Assembly: GCF_963678245.1 (NCBI RefSeq)
Contig: NZ_OY782770.1
Location: 372,001-436,000 of the forward strand
Origin: an uncultured Sunxiuqinia sp.
GTDB taxonomy: Bacteria > Bacteroidota > Bacteroidia > Bacteroidales > Prolixibacteraceae
DNA length: 64,000 nucleotides
Direction: 5' to 3'
In this document: positions 17,417 through 25,469 of the stretch, piece by piece
Position numbering within the stretch: the first letter of the stretch is position 1
How the letters are laid out: every line of letters starts with the position of its first letter
Notes under the pieces: model-generated
The model's input: the letters and a program-made list of their open reading frames with translations, nothing else
Told to the model about the DNA's origin: nothing
Database searches by the model: none
Program-made: the position numbers and the translations under genes

Positions 17417-18319
17417 ATGGGAGCTGATTATCGTTGCTTTTTTTGTTTCAACCGTGCATTTGAAAAACTAATGATCCAGGAACAACTAGAACCTGCAGAG
17501 GCAAAATATTTTACCAACGAAATAATGCAATTATACCTGGATAAACAGGAGGAGTTTTCAACACCTCAATTAGCCCGTGAACTACATGCACGACTAAAGA
17601 AATGTACAAACAATGCTGATCCATACGAAATAAGAAAGAAGCAAAGTAATGATTTGATACTTGCGGGTTATCAAAAGTTTAAAAACCAAATTCAATCTAG
17701 TCAGAACCCTTTTGACACGGCACTTCGGCTAGCGATTGCAGGAAATATAATTGACTTCGCTATTGATGATTCTTACAAGCTCGATGCGACCATTGATAAA
17801 GTATTGCATTCAGACTTTGCCATCGATCATTCGAGCCAGCTAAAGTCAGACTTGGACAATGCACAATCGGTGTTGTATCTGGGAGATAATAATGGTGAAA
17901 TTGTATTTGACAAACTTTTGATTGAAACGATCAACCATTCAAACCTAATCTACGCCGTGAGGGATAAGCCAATTATCAACGACGTTACCCTGGCTGATGC
18001 AAATTATGTCGGACTGGATCAATTGGTTCCTGTTATTTCGAATGGTTATGATGCACCTTCAACGATTTTGGAGTATTGTTCCAAAGACTTCTTAAACGTT
18101 TTCAACCAAGCCGATGTCATCATTTCGAAAGGGCAAGGGAACCTAGAAGGATTAATGGAAACGCAAAATCGAAACATCTTTTATCTATTAATGGTGAAAT
18201 GTGATGTTATTGCAGAAAAGCTTCATGTCAAGAAAGGTGATTTTGTTGTAACAAAAACGACTGCATTAAACCAGGGAACAGAAACACCTGATAGTAACGA
18301 AAAATACTCAAAGGAATGA
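17417..18319 (+). CDS. DUF89/ARMT1-like family protein
   Basis: A 300-residue protein of the DUF89 family, metal-dependent phosphatases proposed to remove damaged sugar-phosphate or nucleotide metabolites. The N-terminal CFFC is typical of the prokaryotic branch; the active-site region is LYLGDNNGEIVFDKLL, with conserved ADVIISKGQGNLEGL and VKCDVIAEKL near the C-terminus. Substrate is unknown. Location between NifX-like and MinD-like genes suggests it clears or trims a phosphorylated precursor in the same pathway, which is inference. The C-terminal ~20 residues are divergent. Confidence 0.85.
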   Translation: MGADYRCFFCFNRAFEKLMIQEQLEPAEAKYFTNEIMQLYLDKQEEFSTPQLARELHARLKKCTNNADPYEIRKKQSNDLILAGYQKFKNQIQSSQNPFDTALRLAIAGNIIDFAIDDSYKLDATIDKVLHSDFAIDHSSQLKSDLDNAQSVLYLGDNNGEIVFDKLLIETINHSNLIYAVRDKPIINDVTLADANYVGLDQLVPVISNGYDAPSTILEYCSKDFLNVFNQADVIISKGQGNLEGLMETQNRNIFYLLMVKCDVIAEKLHVKKGDFVVTKTTALNQGTETPDSNEKYSKE

Positions 18320-18366
18320 TGAGCTGAAAGCACCTAATTTCAAGATTCAATTAAGTTAGAAAAAAG

Positions 18367-19227
18367 ATGAAGATAGCTGTTGCAAGTGGGAAAGGCGGAA
18401 CCGGGAAAACACTGGTATCTACAAACCTGTTCAACGTAGTTCAAAAATCAGGAATTGCCGTTGAATTGATTGATTGCGATGCAGAAGAACCCAATGACCA
18501 ACCATTTATTGGAGGTCGGTTAGACGACGAAGAAATGGTCACTCAAAACATTCCATCAATCGATAAGGCCAAATGTACCTTTTGTGGAAAATGCCAGGAA
18601 TATTGCAATTACAATGCAATCATTATCCTACCAAAATTACAGCATATTCAGGTGATCGAAGATCTTTGCCACGACTGTGGGGCATGTAGCTATGCCTGTC
18701 GGGTTGGCGCAATTACAGAAAAAACAAAAACCATTGGAACTATCACAAGGTATGAATTGGACAATGGTTGTGCATTAATTGAAAGCCAAATAGAGATTGG
18801 GGTGTACTCTTCCGTTCCATTAATCAACCAGGCCATTAAAAGTTCTCAAGAAAACCAACTGGCAATTTTAGATGCACCTCCTGGAACTTCGTGTCCTTTT
18901 ATTGCGACTGTTTCCGCTGCCGATTTTGTCATTTTAGTAACCGAACCAACCCCATTTGGGATGAATGATCTCAAATTATCGGTTGATACCCTGATCCATT
19001 TGGATAAACCTTTCGGGGTCATCATTAACCGCGCCGGACTTGGTGATAACCGGGTGTATGACTATTTAAAAGAAAACAACATTCCTCTGTTATCGGAAAT
19101 TCCTTTTGACCGGAAGATTGCAAAAACCTACTCCGAAGGTCAACTAATTTCGGATACAATGCCTGAATACGATGATCACTTCCATCAGTTGTTCACAACC
19201 ATAAAAAATCAACTTCAAAATGACTGA
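18367..19227 (+). CDS. MinD/ParA-type ATPase with two [4Fe-4S] motifs, first
   Basis: A 286-residue deviant Walker A ATPase. The P-loop SGKGGTGKT lies near residues 7-15. An insert near residues 62-110 carries two ferredoxin motifs, CTFCGKCQEYC and CHDCGACSYAC. The switch/Walker B area reads ILDAPPGTSCP, followed by VTEPTPFGMNDL. Such proteins occur as adjacent pairs in ORP operons (DVU2103/DVU2104 in Desulfovibrio) and may deliver or assemble metal-sulfur clusters. It overlaps the second ATPase gene by 8 bases, implying tight coupling and perhaps a heterodimer. Confidence 0.92.
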   Translation: MKIAVASGKGGTGKTLVSTNLFNVVQKSGIAVELIDCDAEEPNDQPFIGGRLDDEEMVTQNIPSIDKAKCTFCGKCQEYCNYNAIIILPKLQHIQVIEDLCHDCGACSYACRVGAITEKTKTIGTITRYELDNGCALIESQIEIGVYSSVPLINQAIKSSQENQLAILDAPPGTSCPFIATVSAADFVILVTEPTPFGMNDLKLSVDTLIHLDKPFGVIINRAGLGDNRVYDYLKENNIPLLSEIPFDRKIAKTYSEGQLISDTMPEYDDHFHQLFTTIKNQLQND

Positions 19228-20104
19228 AATAGCCATACTCAGCGGGAAAGGGGGAACAGGCAAATCAAGCCTGAGTGCAGCCCTGGCAAGCTTGACCTCT
19301 AAAATAGTAGTTGCCGACTGCGATGTGGATGCTGCGAATCTGCATCTTGTCCTTCAGCCAAATGACTACCGCGAAGAAGTTTATATTTCGGGACAGAAGG
19401 CGGTTATCGATTACCAAAAATGCACCGATTGCGGCCAGTGCCTGGAATACTGTCGGTTTGATGCCATTCATTATCAAAACAACCGCTACCAAATTTCGGG
19501 AACAGCCTGCGATGGTTGTAAGCTTTGTGCACATGTCTGCCCAAGTGAGGCTATAAGCATGGTCAATCACGATGAAAGCCGATGGTATGTTGGTGACATT
19601 CCCAACGGGAAAATGGTTCATGCAAGGCTGGCACCGGGAGAAGACAACTCCGGCAAGCTTGTCAATATTGTGAGGGATGAGGCACGTGAAGTTGCCTTCG
19701 ATATCAAAAGCGACATAATCCTCATTGATGGACCGCCGGGAATCGGTTGCCCTGTCATCTCCTCGCTCTCTGGTATCGACAAAGTGGTCTTGGTAACAGA
19801 ACCTACCCAGTCAGGCATTCATGACCTAAAACGAATCGTCGAATTGGTGCGCCATTATAAACTGCAAACTTATGTCGTTATCAATAAATTCGATTTGAAC
19901 CAATCGTTAAGCGAGGAACTAAAAACCTGGTGCCACACCCTGCAAATACCTGTAATTGGGGAGTTGCCTTTTGACGAGCTTGTGGTTGATGCCATGGTCC
20001 ACTGCGAAAGCATCACCAATTGGGCGCCCGATTCATGCATCACCAACGAAATAAAAAAAATATGGAACAAATTAATACGTTATGAGCCAACAGAATCCTT
20101 TTGA
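19220..20104 (+). CDS. MinD/ParA-type ATPase with two [4Fe-4S] motifs, second
   Basis: Paralogue of the preceding gene, 294 residues. P-loop LSGKGGTGKSS near residues 7-17; ferredoxin insert CTDCGQCLEYC and CDGCKLCAHVCPSEA; nucleotide switch ILIDGPPGIGCP and VTEPTQSGIHDL. Unlike the first copy, its second ferredoxin motif has the classical CP ending. GC content rises from here through about 23.7 kb compared with the gene before. It overlaps the Mrp gene by 23 bases. Confidence 0.92.
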   Translation: MTEIAILSGKGGTGKSSLSAALASLTSKIVVADCDVDAANLHLVLQPNDYREEVYISGQKAVIDYQKCTDCGQCLEYCRFDAIHYQNNRYQISGTACDGCKLCAHVCPSEAISMVNHDESRWYVGDIPNGKMVHARLAPGEDNSGKLVNIVRDEAREVAFDIKSDIILIDGPPGIGCPVISSLSGIDKVVLVTEPTQSGIHDLKRIVELVRHYKLQTYVVINKFDLNQSLSEELKTWCHTLQIPVIGELPFDELVVDAMVHCESITNWAPDSCITNEIKKIWNKLIRYEPTESF

Positions 20105-20897
20105 AAAAATAGAACTGCCCGGGGTAAAAAACATTCTGGTGGTGGCCTCCGGAAAAGGCGGTGTAGGAAAATCAACTGTAGCTGCCAATCTGGCTGTTGC
20201 ATTGGCACGCGAAGGCTTTCGGACGGGCATTTTTGATGCAGACCTCTATGGGCCCTCCATTCCATTGCTATTTGGGGTGCAGCATGTCAAACCAGATGTC
20301 ATTCATCACCAAGGGAAAGAGAGCATTGTCCCAATTACAAAATACGGTGTTAAAATCATTTCTATTGGGTTTTTCATGGTCTCCAACAAATCACTCATCT
20401 GGCGCGGCCCGGCAGCTTCAGCCGGTTTAGCCCAATTGCTATCGGACACCGAGTGGGGCGAACTGGACTTTCTGATTATCGATTTTCCTCCAGGCACAGG
20501 CGACATTCAACTGACCACCCTCCAACGACTAAACCTATCTGGCGGAATTTTAGTGACCACGCCCCAGCAATTGGCCATTGCCGATGCCCAAAAAGCTGCC
20601 GATATGTTCAACACCAAAATGATTCAGGTTCCCTTGCTGGGAGTGGTTGAAAACATGGCTTGGTTCACACCTGAAAAACATCCTGACGAAAAATACTACT
20701 TGTTTGGAAGCGGTGGCGGACAACAGCTAGCCGACCAACTTCAGATACCTTTGCTAGCTCAAATCCCATTGGTTTGCGACGCTTGCGAACTAAGCGATAC
20801 CGGCCAAACCATTTTTGCTTCAAAAGATGGGAACTTGATCAGCCAGTTTGAAACATTAGCCAATAAGATAAATCAGTCTTTAACATCACTTGTTTAA
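20082..20897 (+). CDS. Mrp/NBP35-type Fe-S carrier ATPase lacking the CxxC motif
   Basis: A 271-residue P-loop ATPase of the Mrp/ApbC family, with ASGKGGVGKSTVAANLAVAL near residues 24-43, then FDADLYGPSIP and LIIDFPPGTGDI. Family members bind and hand over [4Fe-4S] clusters through a CxxC after the ENM sequence. Here ENMAWF is followed by TPEKHPDEKYYLFGSGGG without any cysteine pair; the only Cys residues are in VCDACEL near residue 230, which form an alternative CxxC. It matches the third ATPase of ORP operons (DVU2109 type). Confidence 0.9.
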   Translation: MSQQNPFEKIELPGVKNILVVASGKGGVGKSTVAANLAVALAREGFRTGIFDADLYGPSIPLLFGVQHVKPDVIHHQGKESIVPITKYGVKIISIGFFMVSNKSLIWRGPAASAGLAQLLSDTEWGELDFLIIDFPPGTGDIQLTTLQRLNLSGGILVTTPQQLAIADAQKAADMFNTKMIQVPLLGVVENMAWFTPEKHPDEKYYLFGSGGGQQLADQLQIPLLAQIPLVCDACELSDTGQTIFASKDGNLISQFETLANKINQSLTSLV

Positions 20898-20907
20898 ACC
20901 GAACCTT

Positions 20908-21393
20908 ATGCAACCCATTTCATTTCAACCCATTGGCATCATTCATTCGGATCACTTGGAACCGCAAGGCACTCCTATCCAGTTTTCAGGAGCAAAAGAC
21001 GCCCGTGGAGAAATTGAGATCTTTCCTGAATTTCAGGATGGACTGATTGATCTTGATGGTTTTTCACATCTCATTCTGATCTATTATTTCCACCAGATCA
21101 AAAATCCGGCACTGATCGTGAAACCTTTTATGGACGATGCGGAACATGGTGTTTTTGCCACACGCAGTCCAGCACGTCCCAATCCAATTGGGTTCTCCAT
21201 TGTCAAACTAAATAAAATTCATGGCAGCCGACTATACGTGCAAGGACTGGACATAATCAACGAAACGCCTTTGCTCGACATCAAACCGTATGTTCCCAAT
21301 TTTGACCATATCGAAGCCGACAGAATCGGGTGGCTCGAAACAAATATTCATAAACATTCAATAACTAAAGATGACGGGAGGTTTATCAAATGA
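20908..21393 (+). CDS. trmO: TrmO/TsaA-family methyltransferase
   Basis: A beta-barrel SAM-dependent methyltransferase of about 161 residues. E. coli TrmO methylates N6 of threonylcarbamoyladenosine 37 in threonine tRNAs. Signatures are PIGIIHSDH at the N-terminus, FSHLILIYYFH, and GVFATRSPARPNPIGFSIVKL. I prefer MQPISFQPIG (20908), because family members begin close to this strand; an ATG at 20890 overlaps the Mrp gene end. The C-terminal domain of E. coli TrmO is missing, as in archaeal-type short members, several of which lie beside metal-cofactor genes. The substrate here may not be tRNA. Confidence 0.85.
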   Translation: MQPISFQPIGIIHSDHLEPQGTPIQFSGAKDARGEIEIFPEFQDGLIDLDGFSHLILIYYFHQIKNPALIVKPFMDDAEHGVFATRSPARPNPIGFSIVKLNKIHGSRLYVQGLDIINETPLLDIKPYVPNFDHIEADRIGWLETNIHKHSITKDDGRFIK

Positions 21394-21821
21394 AAATCAG
21401 ACTTGCATTCGCCGTAAATCGGGCAGAAGTTTTTGAGCAAAAACATTTTGGGGAAGCAGAAAAATTTCTCATTTATAAATGGGAGGCAAACCAACTGGTT
21501 TTTCAACAAGCGATCGAGAATCCACTAGTTCAAACACCCCTGGAGCGCCATTCTCCTGAAAAAGCAGAACTACTCATTTCCCTTCTAAAAGAACAGGGAA
21601 TAAACATATTGGTGTCAAAACAATTTGGGAAAAATATAAAAAGAGTCAATGCCTTGTTTGTTCCTGTTCAAGTCGGTACTTCCAGCCCCGATGAGTTATT
21701 TCCAATTCTCAAAAAACAAATGAGATGGATCGAAGAGGAATTGCTCCAAAATGCGGGCAATTATAAACTTTTCAACCTACAAAAAGGCACTATAAAAACA
21801 GCCGTTAATTCTAAAAACTAA
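21390..21821 (+). CDS. NifX-like protein, third copy
   Basis: A 143-residue NifX-family protein that starts inside the TrmO stop (4-base overlap). It has the family motif KHFGEAEKFLIYKW near residues 19-32, HSPEKAELLISLLKEQGINILVS and KRVNALFVPVQV. It has no cysteine, so if it binds a cluster it must use other ligands or a partner. The ~40-residue C-terminal extension with repeated basic residues is absent from the other two copies. Confidence 0.82.
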   Translation: MKIRLAFAVNRAEVFEQKHFGEAEKFLIYKWEANQLVFQQAIENPLVQTPLERHSPEKAELLISLLKEQGINILVSKQFGKNIKRVNALFVPVQVGTSSPDELFPILKKQMRWIEEELLQNAGNYKLFNLQKGTIKTAVNSKN

Positions 21822-21830
21822 CCATCCATA

Positions 21831-22472
21831 ATGTTCGAGATCCAACATAAACAAATCAGAACCCCCGGGCTGGAAATTGGGGAACGGGTTCAGCTTCCGA
21901 CTGTTTACGGAACTTTCGAGCTGATTCCATTTTTGGAAAAGGCAACGGGCAAGGAACATATCGCCTTGTTTAAAGGGCAACCTGAAAACCGAAAGCATGT
22001 GCTTGTTCGGATTCACTCGGCTTGTGCCACTGGCGATTTGTTTGGCTCCATGCGCTGCGATTGCGGCGAACAACTGCACCAGTCTTTAAACCTGATTGAA
22101 CAGGCGGGCTGCGGCATACTGATTTATTTGCAACAAGAAGGCAGAGGGATTGGCCTGATGGAAAAAATGAAAGCATACAAACTTCAGGAAAACGGATTGG
22201 ACACGGTCGATGCCAATCTCCACCTTGGACACCAGGCCGACGAGCGGGATTACCATGTTGGTGCAGAAATCCTTCACTACTTCAACATCAACCAGATAAA
22301 ACTATTAACCAACAATCCCGATAAAAAACAAGGGCTTGAACATAATGGGATAATCGTGGAAAGTTGTATTCCTGTGCTGTCAGAGCCGAACAAATACAAC
22401 GCCTTCTATTTGAAAACCAAACAAGAACGAATGGGCCATTTATTGGGACAATTAAATTTTGAAGGAATATGA
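21831..22472 (+). CDS. ribA: GTP cyclohydrolase II, stand-alone
   Basis: Zinc enzyme of 213 residues that opens GTP to 2,5-diamino-6-ribosylamino-pyrimidinone 5'-phosphate, the first step of riboflavin and some deazaflavin/pterin-like pathways. The zinc cysteines are in CATGDLFGSMRCDCGEQL, the catalytic/GTP loop in QQEGRGIGLMEKMKAY, and DANLHLGHQADERDYHVGAE is family-typical. There is no fused DHBP synthase (RibB) domain, unlike the usual Bacteroidota RibBA, and no other riboflavin gene nearby. Its place inside the NifX/MinD cluster suggests a dedicated role, which is inference. Confidence 0.93.
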   Translation: MFEIQHKQIRTPGLEIGERVQLPTVYGTFELIPFLEKATGKEHIALFKGQPENRKHVLVRIHSACATGDLFGSMRCDCGEQLHQSLNLIEQAGCGILIYLQQEGRGIGLMEKMKAYKLQENGLDTVDANLHLGHQADERDYHVGAEILHYFNINQIKLLTNNPDKKQGLEHNGIIVESCIPVLSEPNKYNAFYLKTKQERMGHLLGQLNFEGI

Positions 22473-22915
22473 AGAAGCTAATTGAAAATACCATTCAACT
22501 TCGTCCGCGTTATGGTGAGGTAGACCAAATGGGATATGTTTATCACGCCAGTTATGTGAGCTATTGCCATCAGGCACGTACCGAGTTGCTCCGCGAACTG
22601 AACATCGACGATAAAACGCTGGAGGAAAATTACATCATGCTGCCGGTCATCAGTATGAATTTGAAATATCATAAACCAGCCGGCTATGACGAACTACTGA
22701 CCATAAAAACAAGTATTCCGGAGATGCCGGCTACCCGTTTTTCATTTCATTTTGAAATTCGGAATGAACACGATGAATTGATTTGCTCCGCCGATTCAAC
22801 GACTGTTTTTGTGAACAGCACAAGCAGAAAGCCAATGAAAGCGCCGCCAATCATAATTGAAGCGATTGGAAAACAGCATAAAACCCAACAAAATGAAGCT
22901 TACCATACTCACTGA
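22469..22915 (+). CDS. Hotdog-fold acyl-CoA thioesterase (YbgC/FadM type)
   Basis: A 148-residue single-hotdog 4HBT protein that probably hydrolyses acyl-CoA or a related thioester in the cytoplasm. The active-site region YGEVDQMGYVYHASYVSYCH near residues 12-31 has the family Asp and the YH pair, followed by ARTELLRELN. It overlaps ribA by 4 bases and the next gene by 23 bases. Its presence in the cluster hints at a thioester step. Confidence 0.88.
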   Translation: MKKLIENTIQLRPRYGEVDQMGYVYHASYVSYCHQARTELLRELNIDDKTLEENYIMLPVISMNLKYHKPAGYDELLTIKTSIPEMPATRFSFHFEIRNEHDELICSADSTTVFVNSTSRKPMKAPPIIIEAIGKQHKTQQNEAYHTH

Positions 22916-23690
22916 AAATACTGCCGGAGGTCGCTTTGGTGCAGAGCATGGACTATCGTACCTGATTGAACATGACGGACGAACAATTTTGTTCGATACC
23001 GGGAGCAGTGATTTGTTTTTGAGGAATGCCCAAAAGCTGAACATCAAGCTTCAGGAAAAAGTGGATCTGATTGTTTTGAGCCACGGCCATTGGGATCACG
23101 GGGACGGGCTGCGCTATTTCAAAAATAAGCCACTGCTCACCCATCCGGGTGCATTTATTAAACGGTTTCGGAAATCGGATGGAACAGCTGTTGGACTGTC
23201 CTTATCTGAATCAAGCATCCACGACAAATACAAAGTAATCACTTCCAGCAAACCCTACCGGATTTCAGAACACATTTATTTTTTAGGCGAAATACCACGC
23301 CAAAACAATTTTGAATCACAGTCAACTTCTTTTATGGATGAAACTGAGATGGACGACTTTGTGCCGGACGACTCGGCATTAGCAATTATAAACAACCAAA
23401 AATTAACGGTGATCACCGGTTGCTCCCACTCGGGAATTTGCAATATCTGTGAATATGCCAAACAAATCACAGGAATATCCACCATCGAGCGAGTTATTGG
23501 CGGTTTTCACCTGAAACACAATGATGAACAGACCCAGCAAACCATCGGGTATTTTCATCAGGAAAAAGTAAACACCCTACTCCCCTCTCACTGCACAGAA
23601 CTGCCGGCACTTGCGGCATTTAGTGCCGATTTTGGGATTTCCCAAGTAAAAACAGGACAACTATTCAACTTCACCAAAACAATAAAATAA
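22893..23690 (+). CDS. COG1237-type metallo-beta-lactamase-fold hydrolase
   Basis: A 265-residue MBL-fold protein. The metal motif SHGHWDHGDGL lies near residue 62, with GCSHSGICNI and GGFHLKHND supplying the other ligands. The start MKLTILTENTAGG (22893) fits the family N-terminus; an ATG at 22857 gives an unlikely extension. Databases often label this family a methanopterin-pathway 'dihydropterin ... phosphate synthase', but that is weakly founded. Next to a GTP cyclohydrolase a pterin-like substrate is conceivable, not shown. Confidence 0.87.
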   Translation: MKLTILTENTAGGRFGAEHGLSYLIEHDGRTILFDTGSSDLFLRNAQKLNIKLQEKVDLIVLSHGHWDHGDGLRYFKNKPLLTHPGAFIKRFRKSDGTAVGLSLSESSIHDKYKVITSSKPYRISEHIYFLGEIPRQNNFESQSTSFMDETEMDDFVPDDSALAIINNQKLTVITGCSHSGICNICEYAKQITGISTIERVIGGFHLKHNDEQTQQTIGYFHQEKVNTLLPSHCTELPALAAFSADFGISQVKTGQLFNFTKTIK

Positions 23691-23752
23691 TGAACACTCC
23701 TTAAGTTGTAAATAAACAGAACATCAAGTCTATACAAATAATAAAGCAAAAA

Positions 23753-25108
23753 ATGAAAAGCACAGATGTATTAATTATTGGTGGAAGTGCAGCAGGAATG
23801 GTTGCTGCAATATCCGGGAAGACTTCATGGACGGATAAAAGCTTCATCTTGGTAAAAAAACAAAAAGACGTGATGGTGCCATGTGGAATACCATACATCT
23901 TTGGCACGCTTGACAGCAGTCAACAGAATATTATGCCTGTTGATAACATGTTGGCAAAAGCAGGTATTGAATCGCTTGTTAATGAAGTTGTTTCGATCGA
24001 CAAGGAAGCAAAAATTGCGACCATGAAAGATGGGAAACAAATTAGATACGACAAACTGATTATTGCAACTGGATCGACTCCAATAAAACCCAAATGGCTC
24101 AAAGGAGCTGAGCTAGACAATGTTTTTGTGATACCAAAAGATCGGGTCTATCTGGATTCGATGAAAGAAAAAATCAGTGGGTTAAAAAAAGTTGTTGTGA
24201 TTGGTGCCGGTTTTATCGGGGTTGAGTTCTCTGATGAACTAAAAAAACAAGGACATGAAGTTATCCTTGTTGAAAAAGAAAAGGACATTCTTTGTGCCGC
24301 TTTCGATGAAGAAATAGCTTCACGGATTGCTGGAATACTTGAAAACAGGGACGTACAAATAATAACAGGAAATGGGATCAGCGAAGTGATCGGCGATTCG
24401 AAGGTGAAAAGTGTGAAACTTGAAAATGGTGACCTGTTGGATGCCGACGCCGTTATCCTTTCGATGGGATATTTGCCAAATACAAAGTTGGCCAGCGATT
24501 CGGGAATTTACGTTGACGAGAGCGGTTTTATAGCCGTTGACGAATACATGCGCACCCACGAAAAGGATGTGTTTGCCATCGGCGATTGTGCCCAGAAACG
24601 TGATTTTATTACCCGCAAACGTATTCCTACGATGTTGGCTTCAACGGCTTGTGCCGAAGCAAGGGTTGCCGGAATGAATTTGTTTAATATCCATGTGGTT
24701 AAAACTTTCAGCGGAACCATCGGGATCTATTCAACAGCGATTGGCGAATATGGATTTGGGACAGCAGGAATTACCGAAAAACGGGCCGAAGAAGAAGATG
24801 TTTCGGTTGTTACCGGCTTTTTCGAGGGCGTTGACCACCATCCGGGAAACCTACCTGAAACCCACAAACAATTGGTTAAACTGATCGTGGCCAAATATTC
24901 GGGCGTTATTATTGGCGGCGAAGTAATCGGCGGAATAAGTGCCGGTGAATTGACCAACGTAATCGGATTGGCGATTCAAAACAGGATGTCTGTCAATTCA
25001 TTGTTAATTTCACAAATAGGTACCCACCCCTGTTTGACTGCCTCACCGGCTGGCTATCCTTTAATAAAAGCTGCCGAAATTATTTCAGCTAAAATGAGAA
25101 ACCAATAA
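23753..25108 (+). CDS. CoA-disulfide reductase/NADH oxidase-like flavoprotein
   Basis: FAD-dependent pyridine-nucleotide-disulfide oxidoreductase of 451 residues. FAD motif DVLIIGGSAAGMVAA at the N-terminus, single active-site cysteine C44 in MVPCGIPYIFG, NAD motif VVVIGAGFIGVEF and the second FAD motif VFAIGDCAQ. C44 as a lone redox Cys places it with CoA-disulfide reductase, NADH oxidase and NADH-dependent persulfide reductase. In this setting it could supply reduced thiol or persulfide sulfur or remove oxygen. A 62-base gap separates it from the previous gene. Confidence 0.9.
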   Translation: MKSTDVLIIGGSAAGMVAAISGKTSWTDKSFILVKKQKDVMVPCGIPYIFGTLDSSQQNIMPVDNMLAKAGIESLVNEVVSIDKEAKIATMKDGKQIRYDKLIIATGSTPIKPKWLKGAELDNVFVIPKDRVYLDSMKEKISGLKKVVVIGAGFIGVEFSDELKKQGHEVILVEKEKDILCAAFDEEIASRIAGILENRDVQIITGNGISEVIGDSKVKSVKLENGDLLDADAVILSMGYLPNTKLASDSGIYVDESGFIAVDEYMRTHEKDVFAIGDCAQKRDFITRKRIPTMLASTACAEARVAGMNLFNIHVVKTFSGTIGIYSTAIGEYGFGTAGITEKRAEEEDVSVVTGFFEGVDHHPGNLPETHKQLVKLIVAKYSGVIIGGEVIGGISAGELTNVIGLAIQNRMSVNSLLISQIGTHPCLTASPAGYPLIKAAEIISAKMRNQ

Positions 25109-25118
25109 AAAAATAAAG

Positions 25119-25307
25119 ATGCCAAAATTAGATGGAACTGGTCCCGAGGGCAATGGTCCCAAAACTGGACGAGGGTTGGGTAAAAGCAGCACAGTTAATG
25201 AAGAAGAAAAACTTCAGAAACTTGGCAAAGGCATTGGTAAAAAAAGAAAAACGGGCGGTGGAACAGGCCATGGCAACCGGTTAAAAAGCGGGTTGAAAGA
25301 TACTTGA
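25119..25307 (+). CDS. Second DUF5320-like small protein
   Basis: A 62-residue, Gly/Lys-rich protein beginning MPKLDGTGPEGNGPKTGRG, the DUF5320 N-terminal signature also seen at 16763. The rest is KLGKGIGKKRKTGGGTGHGNR, very basic and probably disordered. It follows the flavoprotein by 10 bases and looks like the last gene of the cluster proper. Function unknown. Confidence 0.72.
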   Translation: MPKLDGTGPEGNGPKTGRGLGKSSTVNEEEKLQKLGKGIGKKRKTGGGTGHGNRLKSGLKDT

Positions 25308-25469
25308 AAAACTAAATTTATAGGGCTACAAGTTTTCACCAGACAGTTTTACTACCGCAAGTTCATAGATGCTTCCACATGGAGGTAATTAGACGGTTGA
25401 AACCATACAATCTATGAGAAAACCAGATAAACATCAATTATTTTATTCACATCTAAAAATTAAAAAAAA

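Noticed and set aside
16421-21821. Nitrogenase (nif) gene cluster
   Set aside because: NifX-like proteins alone do not indicate nitrogen fixation; no nifHDK, nifE, nifN or full nifB is present.
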